DNA of 64,000 bases from Streptosporangium sp. NBC_01755 (GCF_035917995.1 NZ_CP109131.1:4588001-4652000); one strand, 5' to 3'. Counted from the first letter of the stretch, positions 7,951 to 16,848 are shown. Notes: generated from the letters alone by a model not told the origin. Program-made: numbers and translations.

Positions 7951-8929
7951 GGCGGATCCTCGGATCGAGAAGCGGCATCAGCAGGTCGGCGATCAGGTTG
8001 CCGACGATGATGAGGAAGGCGGAGAAGAGCGTCACCCCGACGACGATGCTCAGGTCGGACTCGTTCACGCCGGACAGCAGCAGGTCGCCGAGCCCGTGCA
8101 GGCTGAACACCTTCTCCGCGATCACCGACCCGCCCAGGAGCGCGGTGACGTCGAGCGCGAACATCGCCACGACCGGCACCATCACGCCGCGGACGGCGTG
8201 CCGATTCACCTGCCGGGCCGACGCGCCGCGCGCGGTCATCGCGACGAGGTGGTCGGCCGAGAGTTCGTTGAGGAGCTGGGTGCGGGTGACCCGGATGTAG
8301 CCGGCGGCGAGGATGAACGACAGCACCATCCACGGGCCGATCAGGTGCCAGGCCCAGTCCGTCGGTGACTCCGAGAACGACACGAAGCCGGAGTAGGGCA
8401 GCGCGTTGAGCATGAAGCCGAAGACCTGGACGACGAGCAGGCCGACGAGGAAGGTCGGCACCGACAACCCGAACATCGCGAAGCCGGTCGAGAACCGGTC
8501 GACGATCCCGCCCTTGCGTATCGCCGACAACGCGCCGAGGCCGATGCCCACGACGAGGCACAGGACGGCCGCGCCGAGCGCGAGCGACAACGTGACGGGC
8601 AGCCGCTCGGCGATGAGCGTCGTGACGTCGCTGCGGTTCGGGAACGAGTAGCCGAAGCAGGGTGCCTGGCAGTGCACCTGCTGGGCGCCCTCGCCGTACG
8701 TACGGCCGACGAAGAGGCCCTTCACGAACTCGGTGTACTGCCACACCGTGCTCTGGTCGGTCTGCATGTAGGCGCTGACCTTGGCCCGAGTCTCGGGCGG
8801 GCACGGCTTGCCGCACATGGCGCGGGCCGGGTCCTTCGAGGCCCCGAAGAAGAGGGATATCGTCACGAAGGCGATCGCGAGGAGCATGAACACCGCGGTG
8901 ACCATGCGGCGGGCGATGTAGACGATCAT
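7943..8929 (-). CDS. ABC transporter permease, DppB type
   Basis: A 328-residue inner-membrane permease. It begins with MIVYIARRMVTAVFMLLAIA, the usual DppB N-terminal transmembrane helix. An extracytoplasmic loop with two CP/CF-containing segments follows, then the BPD_transp_1 domain from about residue 105. The coupling EAA loop is visible as VAMTARGASARQVNRHAVR near residue 230. Start overlaps the upstream permease stop as ATGA. The first loop is rich in cysteines (C at about 39, 43, 88, 92), somewhat unusual and possibly disulfide-linked. Confidence 0.92.
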   Translation of the reverse strand: MIVYIARRMVTAVFMLLAIAFVTISLFFGASKDPARAMCGKPCPPETRAKVSAYMQTDQSTVWQYTEFVKGLFVGRTYGEGAQQVHCQAPCFGYSFPNRSDVTTLIAERLPVTLSLALGAAVLCLVVGIGLGALSAIRKGGIVDRFSTGFAMFGLSVPTFLVGLLVVQVFGFMLNALPYSGFVSFSESPTDWAWHLIGPWMVLSFILAAGYIRVTRTQLLNELSADHLVAMTARGASARQVNRHAVRGVMVPVVAMFALDVTALLGGSVIAEKVFSLHGLGDLLLSGVNESDLSIVVGVTLFSAFLIIVGNLIADLLMPLLDPRIRRA

Positions 8930-9870
8930 GCAGCATCCTCCGTGCGCACGTCGAGGACGTCGCGGAGCGCGTCACCGGCGAGCGTGGCGCCGAATACGAT
9001 CAGGAACACCACGGCGCCCGGGAAGAGCATGTACCAGACGTCCGCACCGCTGTAGATCCACGGCAGCGAGTCCGAGAGCAGCTTGCCGAGGTCGGGGACG
9101 TCGCCACGCAGGCCGACGCCGAGGAACGACAGTCCCGCGACGACGCTGACGTTGCCGGGCAGTGACATCGCGAACAGGACGATGACCAGGCCGAAGAGGT
9201 GCGGCAGCATCTCACGGCGGATGATCTGCCAGGGCGGAGCCCCGGTCGCGCGCGCCGCCTCGACGAAGGCGCGGGCGTTGATGGCGCCGGCCTGGGCGCC
9301 GATGATCCGGGCCGGGACGGTCCAGCCGAAGAAGGCCAGTACCAGCACGAGGACCAGGCCCCGCGGCATCTCCGGCGGCACGATCGCCATGATCGCGATG
9401 ACGAACATCAGGCCCGGGAAGCCGAACATGAAGTCGATCACCCGCCCCGCGACGGCGTTGAGCCAGCCGCCGAAGTACCCGATCGCCGTACCGAGGACGG
9501 CGGCGAAGGCGATCGACAGGATGCTCGCCCCGAACGCGATGAACAGCGACGAGCGGATGCCGTAGACGATCTGGGCGAACAGGTCGACGCCCGTCACCGG
9601 GATGACGCCGAGCCAGTGGTCGGCGCTGACGCCACCGAAGGCGCCCAGCGGACGGCCGCCGTCCGGGTCGAGCAGGTCGGTGTGCAAGGTGCTCGGGTCC
9701 TGTCCCTCGATCCACACGAGCAGCGGGGCGCAGAGCCCCGCGACGAGCGGCACGACCAGCATGACCAGGCCGGCGACGCCGGACCGCTTCCGGAGGAAGC
9801 GGCGGAGGACCGAGGTACCCCGGCCCTCCGCCTGCTGGATCTCAGCGATCGACACCGACGACCAGCTCAT
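8926..9870 (-). CDS. ABC transporter permease, DppC type
   Basis: A 314-residue permease of the DppC/OppC group: an N-terminal helix (VAGLVMLVVPLVAGLCAPLL), a periplasmic loop with HWLGVIPVTGVDLFAQIVYGI, then the BPD_transp_1 domain with the EAA loop FVEAARATGAPPWQIIRREM near residue 210. It heterodimerises with the DppB-type protein. The start at 9870 overlaps the substrate-binding protein gene by 29 bases and lacks a clear Shine-Dalgarno site, so translation probably depends on coupling; GTG 9855 is a possible alternative. Confidence 0.92.
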   Translation of the reverse strand: MSWSSVSIAEIQQAEGRGTSVLRRFLRKRSGVAGLVMLVVPLVAGLCAPLLVWIEGQDPSTLHTDLLDPDGGRPLGAFGGVSADHWLGVIPVTGVDLFAQIVYGIRSSLFIAFGASILSIAFAAVLGTAIGYFGGWLNAVAGRVIDFMFGFPGLMFVIAIMAIVPPEMPRGLVLVLVLAFFGWTVPARIIGAQAGAINARAFVEAARATGAPPWQIIRREMLPHLFGLVIVLFAMSLPGNVSVVAGLSFLGVGLRGDVPDLGKLLSDSLPWIYSGADVWYMLFPGAVVFLIVFGATLAGDALRDVLDVRTEDAA

Positions 9871-11545
9871 TCGCGAACGGCGGGTAGGCGGGGATGAAGT
9901 AGTTCAGGATCTTCGAACCGGCCAGGGCCTGCGTGCGCTGCACGAGGATCGGCACGACCGGGGCGTCCTCCATGATCTGCTTATCGATCGCGGCCCACAT
10001 CTCGGCGGCCTTGTCGAGGTCCGGCTCCGCGGTCGCGGCGTCGATCGCGGCGTCCACCTCGGGGTTGGAGAACTTCGAGGCGTTGCCGCCGCCGTTGTCG
10101 ATCTCGCTCGACGCGAACAGCGGCTGGATGGTGCTCATGCCGCTCGGGAAGTCCGCTCCCCAGCCGTTCGTCGTCATGTCGTAGTCGCCGTCGGCGGACG
10201 AGATGAGCTCGTACCAGGTGTCGCCGTCGAGGCCCTTGAGCTCGACCTTGACGCCGACCCGCGCCAGCGAGTTCTTGATGCTCTGGGCTTCCTTCTCCTC
10301 GATCGCACTCACGTCGGTCGGGTAGGTCAGCGTGAGCTTCAGGTCGGAGACGCCGGCGTCGGCGAGCAGCTCCTTCGCCTTGTCGACGTTGCCGGTGTCA
10401 CCGCCGTCGTACAGGTTGTACTCGGTGTAGCCGGGGATGCCGGGCGTCATGATGGTCGAGGTGATCTGGCCGCCGAACTTCGGGCCGCCGTACACGCTCT
10501 GCACCTCGGCCTTGTTGATCGCGTAGTTGATCGCCTGCCGCACGCGGACGTCGGAGAGGCCCGGGCGCTTGACGTTCATGGCGAGGTAGCGGAAGTAGCC
10601 CGACGGGCTGTTGGCCATGCGGTCGGAGATCGACGGGTCGGACTCGATCCGCTGGAACTGCGACGGCGAGATGAGCGCGTTGCTGATCGCGGTCTCGTCC
10701 TCGCCCTTGTCGTCGATGAGGCGCTGCACGATCGTGTCGTTGTTCAGGCCCATGTCGAGGACGATCTTGTCCGGGCCGGCGAACCGTGCCTGGTCGGTGT
10801 CGGCCTTCCAGTTCGGGTTGCGGACCAGCACCGCCTGCGAGCCCTTGCGGAAGCTCGTCACCTGGTACGGGCCGCTGGCGACCGGGTGCTCGCCGTACGT
10901 CTCCGGCTTGGTGTCGGCCGCAGCCGGCACCGGCGCGAAGGCCGGCATGCTGACGATCCACGGCCAGTTGCCGAACGGACGCTTCAGGCGGAAGACGATC
11001 TTGTGGTCGTCGACGACCTCGATGGAGTCGAGCTCCTTGCCGTCGTACGGGCCGTCGTAGTCGGTGCCGCCGACCAGCAGCGTCTTGTGGTAGCCAAGGC
11101 CACCCTGGAACATCGGCGCGAACGACCGCTCGATGCCGTACTTCACGTCCTGCGCGGTGATCGGGCTGCCGTCGGAGAACTTCAGGCCCTCCTGCAGCGT
11201 GAAGGTCCACGTCTTGCCGCCGTCGTCCGTCGTACCGGTGTCGGTGGCGAGGTCCGGCACGAGGATCGTGTCCTTGTCCGGGAACGTCCGCCACGACGTC
11301 AGCCCGCGGTGCACCCACCGCAGCCGGCTGGTCGGCACCATCTGCGCGTTGGCGGTCTCGAAGGACTCGGTCGCGCGCCGCGAGAGGTAGTGCAGGGTCC
11401 CGCCCTGGGACACGGACTCAAGCGCCGTCGTGTTCTTGTCCTTCGTCGGCTCGGTGGATTGCGAGTTCGCGTTGCAGCCCGCCGTCACGAGGGCCAGGAC
11501 GAGCGCGAGCCCTGCGGGCACCACTCTCCGGGATCGATTCGCCAT
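9842..11545 (-). CDS. ABC transporter substrate-binding lipoprotein (SBP family 5)
   Basis: A 567-residue extracellular solute-binding protein of the peptide/nickel family 5. The signal is lipoprotein-type: MANRSRRVVPAGLALVLALV then the lipobox TAGC with Cys24. Family landmarks are LVPDLATDTGTTDDGGKTWTFTLQEGLKFSDGSP-like start of the core, ITAQDVKYGIERSF near residue 135 and VRQAINYAINKAEV near residue 340. It is the first gene of the six-gene import operon. Ligand class (peptide, opine, glycoside or metal chelate) cannot be told from sequence. Confidence 0.92.
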   Translation of the reverse strand: MANRSRRVVPAGLALVLALVTAGCNANSQSTEPTKDKNTTALESVSQGGTLHYLSRRATESFETANAQMVPTSRLRWVHRGLTSWRTFPDKDTILVPDLATDTGTTDDGGKTWTFTLQEGLKFSDGSPITAQDVKYGIERSFAPMFQGGLGYHKTLLVGGTDYDGPYDGKELDSIEVVDDHKIVFRLKRPFGNWPWIVSMPAFAPVPAAADTKPETYGEHPVASGPYQVTSFRKGSQAVLVRNPNWKADTDQARFAGPDKIVLDMGLNNDTIVQRLIDDKGEDETAISNALISPSQFQRIESDPSISDRMANSPSGYFRYLAMNVKRPGLSDVRVRQAINYAINKAEVQSVYGGPKFGGQITSTIMTPGIPGYTEYNLYDGGDTGNVDKAKELLADAGVSDLKLTLTYPTDVSAIEEKEAQSIKNSLARVGVKVELKGLDGDTWYELISSADGDYDMTTNGWGADFPSGMSTIQPLFASSEIDNGGGNASKFSNPEVDAAIDAATAEPDLDKAAEMWAAIDKQIMEDAPVVPILVQRTQALAGSKILNYFIPAYPPFANELVVGVDR

Positions 11546-11659
11546 AGATCGCGCTTCCTGTGAGGCGGTCCCGATCGGTCGGGGCCGCTGCTTGGATCTC
11601 AGGAAGGGAGTCTGTTGGCGGGCGAGAGCGCGCGTCCATCGAGGAGTTCTACAGGGGAC

Positions 11660-11678
11660 CTTTCAGAAAATCTGAAAG
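11660..11678. promoter_or_regulatory. 19-bp inverted repeat upstream of the ABC operon
   Basis: CTTTCAGA-AAA-TCTGAAAG is a perfect 8+3+8 palindrome 115 bases upstream of the substrate-binding protein start. It contains the T-N11-A spacing typical of LysR-regulator boxes (TCAGAAAATCTGA). With the LysR gene at the other end of the cluster, it is a plausible operator (inference). There is no run of T after it, so a terminator is less likely. Confidence 0.5.
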
Positions 11679-12030
11679 ATCGCGGAGATCTACGCGCCCG
11701 GCGTCCACGATAGTCCGGCGGTCCCGGTGGCTGGAAGACCGTGGCGCACACCTGCGGGCGGGACCCGGCGTTCGCCCCATGGCGCCGATTTCCCTCGCCG
11801 ACAACACTCGTATCAACGCCCTGTACAGAGGAGGGTCGTCCCCACCGCCCCGGCCTTGGAACCGCGCCCACCCGTAGCGACATACGGGCCATTGTCATGC
11901 CCGCGACACTCACATTCGCTGGACGAAACAGCTATAGAGATCAAAATGCCCCAGATAGGGATCATGCCTCACTCCTCCCCGACTGGCCGTGGCCGGGACC
12001 GGAACTCGCCAGGGGTGACCCCTGCATGAT

Positions 12031-12056
12031 TTAATAAATGAACGAACATTTATTAA
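12031..12056. promoter_or_regulatory. Perfect 26-bp palindromic operator of the TetR gene
   Basis: Two perfect ten-base arms, TTAATAAATG and CATTTATTAA, flank a six-base AACGAA spacer. The AT-rich element ends 16 bases before the likely tetR start, in otherwise GC-rich DNA. Size, symmetry and position fit a TetR-family autoregulatory operator overlapping the promoter of the tetR-SDR operon. Confidence 0.8.
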
Positions 12057-12071
12057 CGAGGGGTGGCGGTG

Positions 12072-12686
12072 GTGGGACGTCCCCGAGGGGTCGAGGATGC
12101 GGTGATCCTGCGTGCGGCGGCGCAGGTCATGGGCCGGGTGGGTCCCGCGGGTCTCACGTTGGCCGCCGTGGCGCGCGAGGTCGGGTTGGTGCCGGCAACC
12201 CTGGTGCAGCGATTCGGTTCCAAGCATGGTCTGCTTCTGGCACTCGCCGACCGGTCTGAGAAGGACGCGAGCGAGATGGCTGGGCGAGTGCGTCAGTCGC
12301 ACGACTCGGCGCTCGGGGCCTTGGCGACGCTGACGGTGGAGTCGGCGGCTGCGATGGCCACGCCGGAGAGCTTCGCCAATCATCTGGCGTTCTTGTGCAT
12401 GGATCTTGGCGATCCGCAGCTCTACGAGCGTGCGCTGGCCATTCACCGTACTCAGAAGCGGGCGATCGAGGAACTGCTGACGGAGGCGGCCGGTACGGGC
12501 GAGCTCCGCGCCGGAGCCGATGCCGCGGCGCTGGCCCGCACCGTACAGGCGATCATCGCTGGTGCGGGCCTGACCTGGGCACTCGAACGCGAAGGCACCC
12601 TTGAACAGCGGCTCCGGCAAGAGCTCGACGTCGTGCTGTCCCCTCACCTTCCGCCCCGACACGGCCACGACCCGGAGGAATCATGA
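12072..12686 (+). CDS. TetR-family transcriptional regulator
   Basis: A roughly 204-residue TetR-type repressor. The N-terminal helix-turn-helix reads DAVILRAAAQVMGRVGPAGL then TLAAVAREVGLVPATLVQRF, and a helical ligand domain follows. Three GTG codons (12063, 12069, 12072) could start it; I prefer 12072 because GAGGGG at 12058-12063 then has normal spacing and the protein begins with the common MGRPRG. Its stop overlaps the SDR start (ATGA), so both genes form one operon behind the palindrome at 12031-12056. It probably represses itself and the SDR until a substrate-like ligand binds (inference). Confidence 0.88.
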   Translation: MGRPRGVEDAVILRAAAQVMGRVGPAGLTLAAVAREVGLVPATLVQRFGSKHGLLLALADRSEKDASEMAGRVRQSHDSALGALATLTVESAAAMATPESFANHLAFLCMDLGDPQLYERALAIHRTQKRAIEELLTEAAGTGELRAGADAAALARTVQAIIAGAGLTWALEREGTLEQRLRQELDVVLSPHLPPRHGHDPEES

Positions 12687-13594
12687 CGACTGACGCACGC
12701 CCGCTGGCCGGAAAGGTGGCTCTGGTCGCCGGCGGTACCCGGGGCGGCGGACGGGGCATCGCCGTCGAGCTCGGCGCCGCCGGCGCGACGGTGTACGTCA
12801 CCGGTCGCAGCAGCACCGGTGGGCGCTCCGACCTGGACCGCCCGGAAACCATCGAGCAGACCGCCGAGAAGGTCACCGCCGCAGGCGGCCTGGGCATTCC
12901 CGCCCGAACCGACCACAGCCGTCCCGACGAGGTCCAGGCCCTCGTTGACAAGATCGCCGCAGAACAGGACGGACAGCTCGACATCCTGGTCAACTCCGTA
13001 TGGGGCGGAGACCCGCTGACCGACTGGGAACACCCTTTGTGGGAGCAGGATCTGGACACCGGTCTACGGCTGCTTCGACAGGCGGTGGAGACCCACCTCA
13101 TCACCAGCCGGTTCGCGCTTCCCCTCATGGTCGCCCGCAAGAACGGTCTGGTCGTGGAGGTCACCGACGGCAACACCGCCCGCTACCGCGGCACGTTCTT
13201 CTACGACCTGGCGAAGTCCGCAGTCATCCGCCTCGCCGTCGCCCAGGCCGCCGAGCTCAAGCCCCATGGCGTCGCGGCCGTGGCCATCACGCCTGGCTTC
13301 CTACGCTCGGAGGCCCTGCTGGAACACTTCGGTGTCACCGAGGCCAACTGGCGCGACGGCGCGGCCCAGGACCCGAACTTCGCCCACTCCGAGACCCCTG
13401 TCTACCTCGGCCGGGCCGTCGCCGCACTGGCCGCCGACCCCGACATCATGGCCAAGACCGGACGGGCCCTGGCCACCTGGGGCCTGTACCAGGAGTACGG
13501 CTTCACCGATGCCGACGGCACACAACCGGACTTCGCCGCCCACTGGGCCAAGAACCTGGAAGAGCAGTACGGACCCCTCGGAGACCCGCTGTAA
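12683..13594 (+). CDS. Short-chain dehydrogenase/reductase (SDR)
   Basis: A 303-residue SDR oxidoreductase. The NAD(P)-binding motif is seen as ALVAGGTRGGGRGIA near residue 15, with an NSVWGG segment in place of the usual NNAG near residue 106, and the catalytic YDLAK (Tyr/Lys of YxxxK) near residue 174 followed by AITPGFLRSE. It is longer than classical SDRs and has an extra C-terminal segment (YQEYGFTDADGTQPDF), typical of a subgroup often paired with TetR genes. Translationally coupled to tetR. The substrate is unknown. Confidence 0.88.
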   Translation: MTTDARPLAGKVALVAGGTRGGGRGIAVELGAAGATVYVTGRSSTGGRSDLDRPETIEQTAEKVTAAGGLGIPARTDHSRPDEVQALVDKIAAEQDGQLDILVNSVWGGDPLTDWEHPLWEQDLDTGLRLLRQAVETHLITSRFALPLMVARKNGLVVEVTDGNTARYRGTFFYDLAKSAVIRLAVAQAAELKPHGVAAVAITPGFLRSEALLEHFGVTEANWRDGAAQDPNFAHSETPVYLGRAVAALAADPDIMAKTGRALATWGLYQEYGFTDADGTQPDFAAHWAKNLEEQYGPLGDPL

Positions 13595-13873
13595 CCCTGG
13601 CCGGCAAGGGCAAGGGCAAGGGACAGCTGCTGAGTGCCGCCGGTTGCCTACTCCTCTTTCGGCGGGGAGTCATCCCAACGTCGTGTCCGGGCTGGAGTTT
13701 GCTGGGTGGCTCATCCGGTCACCGAGACGGTCCTGCCCCTGACGGGCGCTCCACCGCGAAGTACTCGACTGTGGTGTGAGTGAGGATTGATACCAGATGT
13801 CGACAGGTGCGGCTCCAGCCGCCCGAGCCGGAAAGGCCGTGTCAGTGAGTCTTGAGACCAGGGTGTCCGGCCG
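13595..13873. other. Intergenic region upstream of the GtrA gene
   Basis: It begins with a short GGCAAG repeat just after the SDR stop (13600-13622). No ORF or hairpin with good support is visible; it presumably holds the GtrA gene's promoter. Confidence 0.35.
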
Positions 13874-14434
13874 GTGAGAAGATCGGGATGCTTCGAAATA
13901 GCAAAAGCAGTACTCGCAAGATTGCCAGGTCCGCTGCCCGCCCTTGCGCTGAAGCACCGTGAGCTGCTGAAGTTCGCGGTGGTGGGTGGAACAGCGTTCC
14001 TGGTGGACAACACGGTGTTTTATGGGCTGAAACTAACTATTCTGGAACCGAAGCCGGTGACTGCGAAGGTCGTCGCGGTACTCGTGGCGACGATCGTGTC
14101 CTATGTGCTGAACCGTGAATGGTCGTTCCGGACCCGGGGCGGTCGCGAGCGCCATCACGAGGCGGCGCTGTTCTTCCTGGTCAGTGGCGTCGGCCTGGTG
14201 CTCAGCTCCGTGCCGCTATGGATCTCCCGGTACGTGTTCCTGCTGGAGACCCCGGACGTGAGCCTGGTCACCCAGGAGATCGCCGACTTCATGAGCGCGC
14301 AGGTCATTGGCACGCTGATCGCCATGGTCTTCCGTTTCTGGGCGTTCCGGAAGTGGGTCTTCCCCGACGAGGAGGCCCACCCCGGCCGCGTGCGGCCGGC
14401 TCCAGCTCCCAAGCCCAAGGACGAGGCGGCCTGA
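13874..14434 (+). CDS. GtrA-family membrane protein
   Basis: A 186-residue protein of the GtrA/DPMS family, small four-helix membrane proteins that assist polyprenyl-linked sugar transfer across the membrane. The typical first helix, LLKFAVVGGTAFLVDNTVFY, lies at residues 35-54. Next come VVAVLVATIVSYVLNREWSF, then two further helices, and the family ending FRFWAFRKWVF. Its tail is proline/lysine rich. No glycosyltransferase is adjacent, so its sugar donor is unknown. GTG 13874 is the first start in frame. Confidence 0.88.
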   Translation: MRRSGCFEIAKAVLARLPGPLPALALKHRELLKFAVVGGTAFLVDNTVFYGLKLTILEPKPVTAKVVAVLVATIVSYVLNREWSFRTRGGRERHHEAALFFLVSGVGLVLSSVPLWISRYVFLLETPDVSLVTQEIADFMSAQVIGTLIAMVFRFWAFRKWVFPDEEAHPGRVRPAPAPKPKDEAA

Positions 14435-14439
14435 TCCAA

Positions 14440-14763
14440 CCCTCCACTCGCCGGGTAGCCGCGGTGCTGCTGCATCGAGGCTCCCTTGCCCGGATCATCG
14501 GCACGGTTCAGGGGCCTTATGGGCGTGCGGCGATCGCGCTGGCACGCACGTCCTCCCACGAGGGTATGGAGAGCCGGATCCTGATCGACCCCTCCACCGG
14601 TGACCCGCTCGGCCTTCGCAAGATGCCGGTGACGGCCGGGGACGGCATGCCGTCGGGCACCGTGACGACGACGATCACCGTTCAGAGGTCCGGTTGGACC
14701 GATACGTCGCCGCGTATACCCAAGGGCTGCACGTCGGACGACGCCAAGAGGTGTGTTTACTGA
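14440..14763 (+). pseudogene. C-terminal remnant resembling a CU044_5270-family protein
   Basis: The plus-strand reading frame here encodes a segment with LARIIGTVQGPYGRAAIALAR, then MESRILIDPSTGDPLG and GTVTTTITVQRSGWTDT. This resembles the C-terminal domain of CU044_5270-type actinobacterial proteins (often beside sigma factors). Only this end is present, with no plausible start codon, helix-turn-helix partner or N-terminal membrane segment, so it looks like a truncated leftover. It touches the CoxG-like gene's end. The match is from memory of the family pattern and needs a profile search. Confidence 0.4.
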
Positions 14764-15641
14764 CGCTTCCGGCGGAGGGTGCGGCGGATCAGCCAGGCGG
14801 TCAGGGCGAGGCCCACCAGGGCGACGAGCAGCGGGGCGGCGCGCTTGAGCAGCGGCAGGCCCGCCACCTCCAGGAGATTCATGGCCTCCTCGTCGGGGCT
14901 GAGCGAGGTGCGCGAGGTGCCCGCCGGGTGGCTCTGGCGGGACCCGGACTTCTCGTCGACGACGAGGCCGGGCGGTGTCGGCACCGCGCTGAGATGCCGC
15001 CCGGACGCGCCCGATGTCGGACCCGCTCCTGCCCCGCTCAGCTCCTCCTGGCCGGCCGGGGTCGCGGGGCCGGGGCCCGAGGCCGCCGAGACCACTGGAA
15101 CCTCGTCGGCCGGGCCAGGCTGGGAGGGAGCACTCCAGCCGCCCACGCCCGGCGTCCCGGAAGGGGCCTCGGCGGCGGTTTCCACGGTGGGGCCCTCGCC
15201 CAGCAGCAGGGAGAGGTTGGCCGCGAACCTGTCGATCAGCTTCTCGCCGACCTCGGACATCACACCCCGGCCGAACTGGGCCGGGCGGCCGGTCACGTTG
15301 AAGGAGGTGTCGACGGTGACCCTGGTGTTCCGTCCCTCGGGGTGCAGGCGCGCGACGACCGTGGCACCGGCGGTGCCCGAGCCCCTGGCCTCCTTGCCGG
15401 AGGCCTTGATGGTCATGGAGTGGGTGTCCTCGTCCACCTTCTCGAAGGAGGCCCGGCCCTGATAGGTCACCGTGATCGGCCCGACCTTGACCTTCATCCT
15501 GCCGGTGAAGGAGTCGTCCTCGACCTCGTCCACGGTGGCACCGGGCAGGCAGGGGCCGACCCGCTCGACGTCGAGCAGCACCGGCCACGCCTGCTCGACA
15601 GGCACGGGAACCGTGAACTCGTGCTCGAACCGCATCGCCAT
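14757..15641 (-). CDS. CoxG-like SRPBCC protein with C-terminal membrane anchor
   Basis: A 294-residue CoxG (carbon monoxide dehydrogenase subunit G) family protein. Residues 1-150 form the SRPBCC domain: FEHEFTVPVPVEQAWPVLLD, CLPGATVDEV, and GKLIDRFAANL-like ending seen as GEKLIDRFAANLSLLL. A disordered Pro/Ala/Ser-rich stretch (about 155-255) follows, then a single C-terminal helix (APLLVALVGLALTAWLI) and a basic tail. CoxG proteins are thought to help recruit or mature molybdenum hydroxylases at the membrane. It follows coxSLM on the same strand but after a strong hairpin, so it probably has its own promoter. Confidence 0.88.
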   Translation of the reverse strand: MAMRFEHEFTVPVPVEQAWPVLLDVERVGPCLPGATVDEVEDDSFTGRMKVKVGPITVTYQGRASFEKVDEDTHSMTIKASGKEARGSGTAGATVVARLHPEGRNTRVTVDTSFNVTGRPAQFGRGVMSEVGEKLIDRFAANLSLLLGEGPTVETAAEAPSGTPGVGGWSAPSQPGPADEVPVVSAASGPGPATPAGQEELSGAGAGPTSGASGRHLSAVPTPPGLVVDEKSGSRQSHPAGTSRTSLSPDEEAMNLLEVAGLPLLKRAAPLLVALVGLALTAWLIRRTLRRKRQ

Positions 15642-15966
15642 CGATCCGCTCCTTGTCGGTCGGCCGCTGTTGCGACATTACGACTACACGGGGGCGTATT
15701 ACCAGTATGCCGCCACGGGGCCGGTTGACCGCCACACGTCGGTACGTGTCGGTCCACATCCGTTACCACTGCCCCTCCGGGCGGGAATGATGCCTCCGCC
15801 CCCCCGCGAGGCGCTCTCGCCCGCGGAACGGGGAGGCGCTCTCGGGCTCCCATGTGAGGGGGGCTCATCTGCCACCCTCCCCGCCGTTCACGGCGAGGAA
15901 ACTCGCAGGCTCGTCAGGGGGTACGGGGTGAGAACCCGCCGGGTTCTCACCCCGTCACGGCGGGAC
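15642..15966. other. Gap between coxM and coxG-like gene
   Basis: A 325-base stretch with a perfect hairpin next to coxM (15923-15955) and a GC-rich remainder that must hold the coxG-like promoter. The segment 15660-15740 is poorer in GC and is the likeliest promoter site. No ORF is supported. Confidence 0.4.
15923..15955 (-). terminator. 15-bp perfect hairpin after coxM
   Basis: Arms ACGGGGTGAGAACCC and GGGTTCTCACCCCGT pair perfectly around a three-base GCC loop, starting 12 bases beyond the coxM stop. No U-tract follows, as is common for actinobacterial terminators. It likely ends the coxSLM transcript. Confidence 0.7.
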
Positions 15967-16848
15967 TCAGCCGCTCGCGGCTCTGACCGCCCTGCGGGTC
16001 AGCACCCGGGCCAGATGGCGGCGGTAGTCGGGTCTGGCGTGCAGGTCCGCGGGAGGCGAGGTGCCGTCGTCGGCCTCGGCGCACGCCTCTGCGACGGGGT
16101 CGGTGCCGTTGGAACCGGTGGGTGCGAGGTCCACCCCGCGCAGCGCCGTCTCCACCGCACTCGCCCGTACCGGGGTGGGGCCCATGTTGGTCAGCGCGAT
16201 CCTGGCCTCCTCGACGGCCCCGCCACTCCGCCGTACGGCCGCCGCGACGCCGACGATCGCCCACGCCTGCGCCGTCCGGTGGAACTTCTCGTAGTGGAAA
16301 CCCCATCCGGGGCCGAGTACCGGCACCCGGGCGCCGATCAGCACCTCACCGGGTTCGAGCGCGGGCTCCAGGTAGTCGACGAAGAAGTCCGCGGCGGGGA
16401 TCTCCCGCTCGCCGTCGACGGAGCGGACGACGAAGACGCAGTCGAGCGCCAGGGCCACGGCCGGCAGGTCCCCCGCGGGGTCGGCGTGGGCCATGGAGCC
16501 GCCGAACGTGCCACGGTGCCGTACGGCGGGGTCGGCCACCGTGGCCGTCGCCAGCGCGAGCAGCGGGACCCGCTCCCTGATCACCCCGGAGCGCAGCACC
16601 TCGTCGTGGGTGGTCAGCGCGCCGACGAACACGTGGTCGCCCCGGTCCTCGACGCCGCGCAGCCCGGGCAGGCGCCCGAGGTCCACCAGCGCCGACGGGT
16701 AGGCCAGGCGCAGCCGCAGCAGCGGTAGCAGCGACTGGCCCCCGGCCAGCACCTTGACGTCGTCGCCGGCGGCCGCGGCCTCGCCGAGCACCTGGCACGC
16801 CTCCTCCACCGAGGAGGGCCTGACGTAGTCGAACGACGCGGGGATCAT
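15967..16848 (-). CDS. coxM: Molybdenum hydroxylase FAD-binding subunit (CoxM family)
   Basis: A 293-residue medium subunit that carries FAD and passes electrons from the molybdenum and iron-sulfur subunits. FAD-binding landmarks are VLAGGQSLLPLLRLRLAYP near residue 35 and TVADPAVRHRGTFGGSMAHADPAGDL-type segment near residue 105 (the second flavin motif). The CO-dehydrogenase flavoprotein C-terminal domain follows. ATG 16848 overlaps the coxL stop as ATGA; the longer frame upstream is antisense noise from the coxL tail. The gene symbol follows the cox naming; CO as substrate is not implied. Confidence 0.9.
   Translation of the reverse strand: MIPASFDYVRPSSVEEACQVLGEAAAAGDDVKVLAGGQSLLPLLRLRLAYPSALVDLGRLPGLRGVEDRGDHVFVGALTTHDEVLRSGVIRERVPLLALATATVADPAVRHRGTFGGSMAHADPAGDLPAVALALDCVFVVRSVDGEREIPAADFFVDYLEPALEPGEVLIGARVPVLGPGWGFHYEKFHRTAQAWAIVGVAAAVRRSGGAVEEARIALTNMGPTPVRASAVETALRGVDLAPTGSNGTDPVAEACAEADDGTSPPADLHARPDYRRHLARVLTRRAVRAASG

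Larger units (their letters stand above)
11546..12071. other. Intergenic region between ABC operon and tetR-SDR pair
   Basis: About 525 bases between divergent transcription units. It contains two clear inverted repeats (11660-11678 and 12031-12056), listed separately. The middle part (11690-12020) has ORFs on both strands, but none has codon use, a ribosome site or a family I recognise. Confidence 0.5.

Noticed and set aside
9602..11563. Plus-strand 653-residue frame
   Set aside because: It is antisense to the substrate-binding protein and has the valine/arginine bias of a shadow frame in GC-rich DNA.
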